Of a DNA stretch of 64,000 bases, positions 62,183 to 64,000 are shown in pieces. Origin of the DNA: Mycobacterium sp. SMC-4 (GTDB taxonomy: Bacteria; Actinomycetota; Actinomycetes; Mycobacteriales; Mycobacteriaceae); the NCBI RefSeq assembly GCF_025263265.1, contig NZ_CP079869.1:620001-684000 (forward strand). Direction: 5' to 3'. The number at the start of each line of letters is the position of its first letter. The stretch's first letter is position 1. The notes beneath the pieces are model-generated. The model worked only from the letters and a program-made list of their open reading frames with translations. It was not told where the DNA came from and searched no databases. Both the position numbers and the translations under genes were made by a program.

Positions 62183-63946
62183 GTGAATGCGACACCATTC
62201 GGGCACTATCGGCTCCACAAGCTGATCGGCCAGGGCGGGATGGGGGAGGTGTACCAGGCCTACGACACCAAGACCGATCGCACCGTCGCGTTGAAGGTGC
62301 TGCCGCACCACATGGCAGCAGACGAGACGTTTCAGGCGCGCTTTCGTCGTGAGTCGCAGGCCGCCGCCGGTCTCAACGACCCGCATGTCGTGCCGATCCA
62401 CGGTTTCGGTGAGATCGACGGCCGGCTCTATCTGGACATGCGGCTGATCGAGGGCCGCAATCTCGGGACCATGTTGCACGACACCGAGAAGCCACTCGGG
62501 GCGGCGTTCGCGGTCACCGTGGTCGAGCAGGTCGCTCACGCGCTCGATGCCGCGCACAGCTCCGGGTTGATCCACCGCGACATCAAACCGTCGAACATCT
62601 TGATCACCGGCCGCGACTTCGTCTACCTGATCGACTTCGGGCTGGCCCGTACCGCCGGCGAACAGGGACTCACCACCGCGGGCAGCACGCTGGGCACCTT
62701 GGCCTATATGGCACCGGAACGGTTCGAGGGCGGCACGGTCGACCACCGCAGCGACATCTACGCGTTGACCTGCGTGCTCTACGAATGCCTGACGGGCGCG
62801 CGGCCGTATCCCGCCGACAGCCTGGAGCAGCAGATCGCCGGACACATGGTCACCGCGGTGCCGCGGCCCTCCGATGTCGACCCGCGTCTGGCCGCGTTCG
62901 ACGCAGTGATCGCCAAGGGGATGGCCAAGCAGGCAGCCAAGCGTTACCAGTCGGCCGGGGAGCTGGCCGCCGCTGCCCGCCGGGCGCTTAATGCCCCGGT
63001 GCGCCGTGCCGGCAGCGCGTCGCGCCACGCCGCCCGCTCGGAGCGCGCGCTGCCGAAGAAGGCGCTGGCCGCCGCGGCGGCAGCGCTGGTGGTCCTGGTG
63101 GTAGCGGCAGTCGGTGTGTGGCAGTGGGCGCCGTGGGATGACGGATCACGTTCTCTCGCAACGCTGCCCGATGGCGCCGTAGATTCGGTCGCGGCGACGG
63201 TGCCCGACGACATCCGCGACACCGGTCGGTTGGTCATCGGGGTGAACGTGCCCTACGCGCCGATGGAGTTCAAAAACGCCGACGGACAGCTCGTCGGCTT
63301 CGACGTCGACCTGATGAATGCGGTCGCGCGGGTTCTGGGATTGGTACCCGACTATCGGGTCACTGCGTTCGAGACGATTCTGCCGATGGTCGTCGACGGC
63401 ACCTTCAACGTGGGTATGTCCTCGATCACCGACACCCGTCAGCGCGAACGGCTCGTCGACTTCGTCACCTACCTCCAAGCCGGTACCCAGTGGGCGCGCC
63501 GACCCGGCACCTCGCTGGGGCCCGCGTCGGCGTGTGGATCGAGAGTTGGTGTGGCGCAAGGGACTTTGCAGGAAACCGACGAACTCCCCGCCAAGAGCGG
63601 TCAGTGCACCGCGGCGGGGATGGCGCCGATCGAGATGGTGGTGTTCGCCAGCCAGGATGAGGTGACTGCGGCATTGGTCGCCGGCGAGGTCGACGCGATG
63701 TCGGCCGACTCCCCGGTCACCGGCTTTGCGATCAAACTCAGTCGCGGTGCACTGGTGCCGGCCGGGGACGTGTTCGACTCCAAGCCCTACGGCTGGCCGG
63801 TGCACAAGGGTTCAGAACTCAGCGAGTCCCTGCGGTTGGCCCTGGAACACCTGATGGACAGCGGGGAGTACCGGGCCATCGCGACGATGTGGGGTGTCGA
63901 GCGCGGCATGATCGACCAGCCCGCGGTCAACGGCGCGGTCCGCTAG
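62183..63946 (+). CDS. Receptor Ser/Thr protein kinase with extracellular solute-binding (SBP_bac_3-like) domain
   Basis: 587 residues. Kinase domain at about 9-270: Gly-loop IGQGGMGEVY, Lys38, catalytic HRDIKPSN (His131-Asp133), DFG at 151-153 and APERF. All key residues are present, so it should be active. After a basic linker comes one membrane helix (AAAAALVVLVVAAVGVW, about 294-313), then a family-3 periplasmic binding domain (GRLVIGVNVPYAPMEFKNADGQLVGFDVDLMNAVARVLG in parts, SSITDTRQRERLVDFVTY, MSADSPVTGFAI). This is a sensor kinase for an amino-acid-like ligand, unlike the PASTA or beta-propeller sensors of PknB or PknD. GTG 62183 after GAGGAGAG. Confidence 0.9.
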   Translation: MNATPFGHYRLHKLIGQGGMGEVYQAYDTKTDRTVALKVLPHHMAADETFQARFRRESQAAAGLNDPHVVPIHGFGEIDGRLYLDMRLIEGRNLGTMLHDTEKPLGAAFAVTVVEQVAHALDAAHSSGLIHRDIKPSNILITGRDFVYLIDFGLARTAGEQGLTTAGSTLGTLAYMAPERFEGGTVDHRSDIYALTCVLYECLTGARPYPADSLEQQIAGHMVTAVPRPSDVDPRLAAFDAVIAKGMAKQAAKRYQSAGELAAAARRALNAPVRRAGSASRHAARSERALPKKALAAAAAALVVLVVAAVGVWQWAPWDDGSRSLATLPDGAVDSVAATVPDDIRDTGRLVIGVNVPYAPMEFKNADGQLVGFDVDLMNAVARVLGLVPDYRVTAFETILPMVVDGTFNVGMSSITDTRQRERLVDFVTYLQAGTQWARRPGTSLGPASACGSRVGVAQGTLQETDELPAKSGQCTAAGMAPIEMVVFASQDEVTAALVAGEVDAMSADSPVTGFAIKLSRGALVPAGDVFDSKPYGWPVHKGSELSESLRLALEHLMDSGEYRAIATMWGVERGMIDQPAVNGAVR

Positions 63947-64000
63947 ATCGTTTATCCCCCTCTGCAGCGGGTAAGTCCTTGGGGCCGATGCAGAAGGAGG
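63947..64000 (+). promoter_or_regulatory. Ribosome-binding site of a gene beyond the window
   Basis: The window ends with AGAAGGAGG, a strong Shine-Dalgarno sequence, about 45 bp after the receptor-kinase stop. A plus-strand gene should therefore begin within about ten bases of the right edge. It may be co-transcribed with the kinase, and its identity would help assign the ligand. Confidence 0.5.

Overview
The window looks like the chromosome of a fast-growing mycobacterium (Mycolicibacterium type). It is high-GC and carries menaquinone genes in the order known from Mycobacterium tuberculosis Rv0547c-Rv0566c, a complete mce operon with its own tandem-TetR regulator, a PE-PPE-domain hydrolase, F420-type DUF385 proteins, and many GTG starts with leaderless-looking promoters. 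Species cannot be fixed from the sequence alone. No CRISPR array, prophage or transposase was seen.

Layout. 1-7.5 kb, minus strand: partial fadD, SDR, menB, a DUF385 protein, a HAD hydrolase, an APH-like protein and a fadD8-like ligase. 7.5-20.8 kb: a small membrane protein, then an mce3-type cassette (Mce3R-like regulator, yrbE3AB, mce3A-F, three accessory genes). 20.8-24 kb: MpaB-family oxygenase, TetR regulator, acyl-CoA ligase. 24-35.2 kb: menC, a fused glycine betaine synthase with a structured leader, a GlxA-type regulator, a DJ-1 protein, a nuclease-like gene bracketed by near-identical palindromes, then bpoC, menD, a DUF3592 protein, a thioredoxin-fold lipoprotein, an mgtA-like glycosyltransferase and menG. 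35.2-42.2 kb: a small regulator, TerC, and a dissolved-inorganic-carbon cassette (dabB, dabA, a PII-like protein, a beta-carbonic-anhydrase-like protein). 42.2-50.4 kb: menJ, grcC1, htpX, a 27-bp tandem repeat, gpsA, a DUF1023 hydrolase, a lipoprotein, yajQ and tRNA-Tyr. 50.4-64 kb: two PQQ-type sugar dehydrogenase homologues, a nuclease-fold protein, an acyltransferase, a transporter remnant, a PE-PPE hydrolase, a DUF2855 protein, a proline-rich membrane protein, PhoD, DUF385 and a receptor-like Ser/Thr kinase.

How the genes work together. MenD, MenC, MenB and MenG are steps of menaquinone synthesis. GrcC1 probably supplies the prenyl chain and MenJ reduces it. This core is interrupted by four accessory blocks: mce3 (lipid import), betaine synthesis (osmoprotection), the palindrome-flanked nuclease gene, and the Dab CO2/bicarbonate cassette.

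Most worth checking: the Dab cassette with a carbonic-anhydrase-like protein lacking its dyad arginine; the Ser/Thr kinase fused to an amino-acid-type binding domain; the palindrome-bracketed AbiEi/DUF559 gene; the pseudoknot-capable leader before the betaine synthase; and a shared motif in front of both the Mce3R-like gene and the mce operon.
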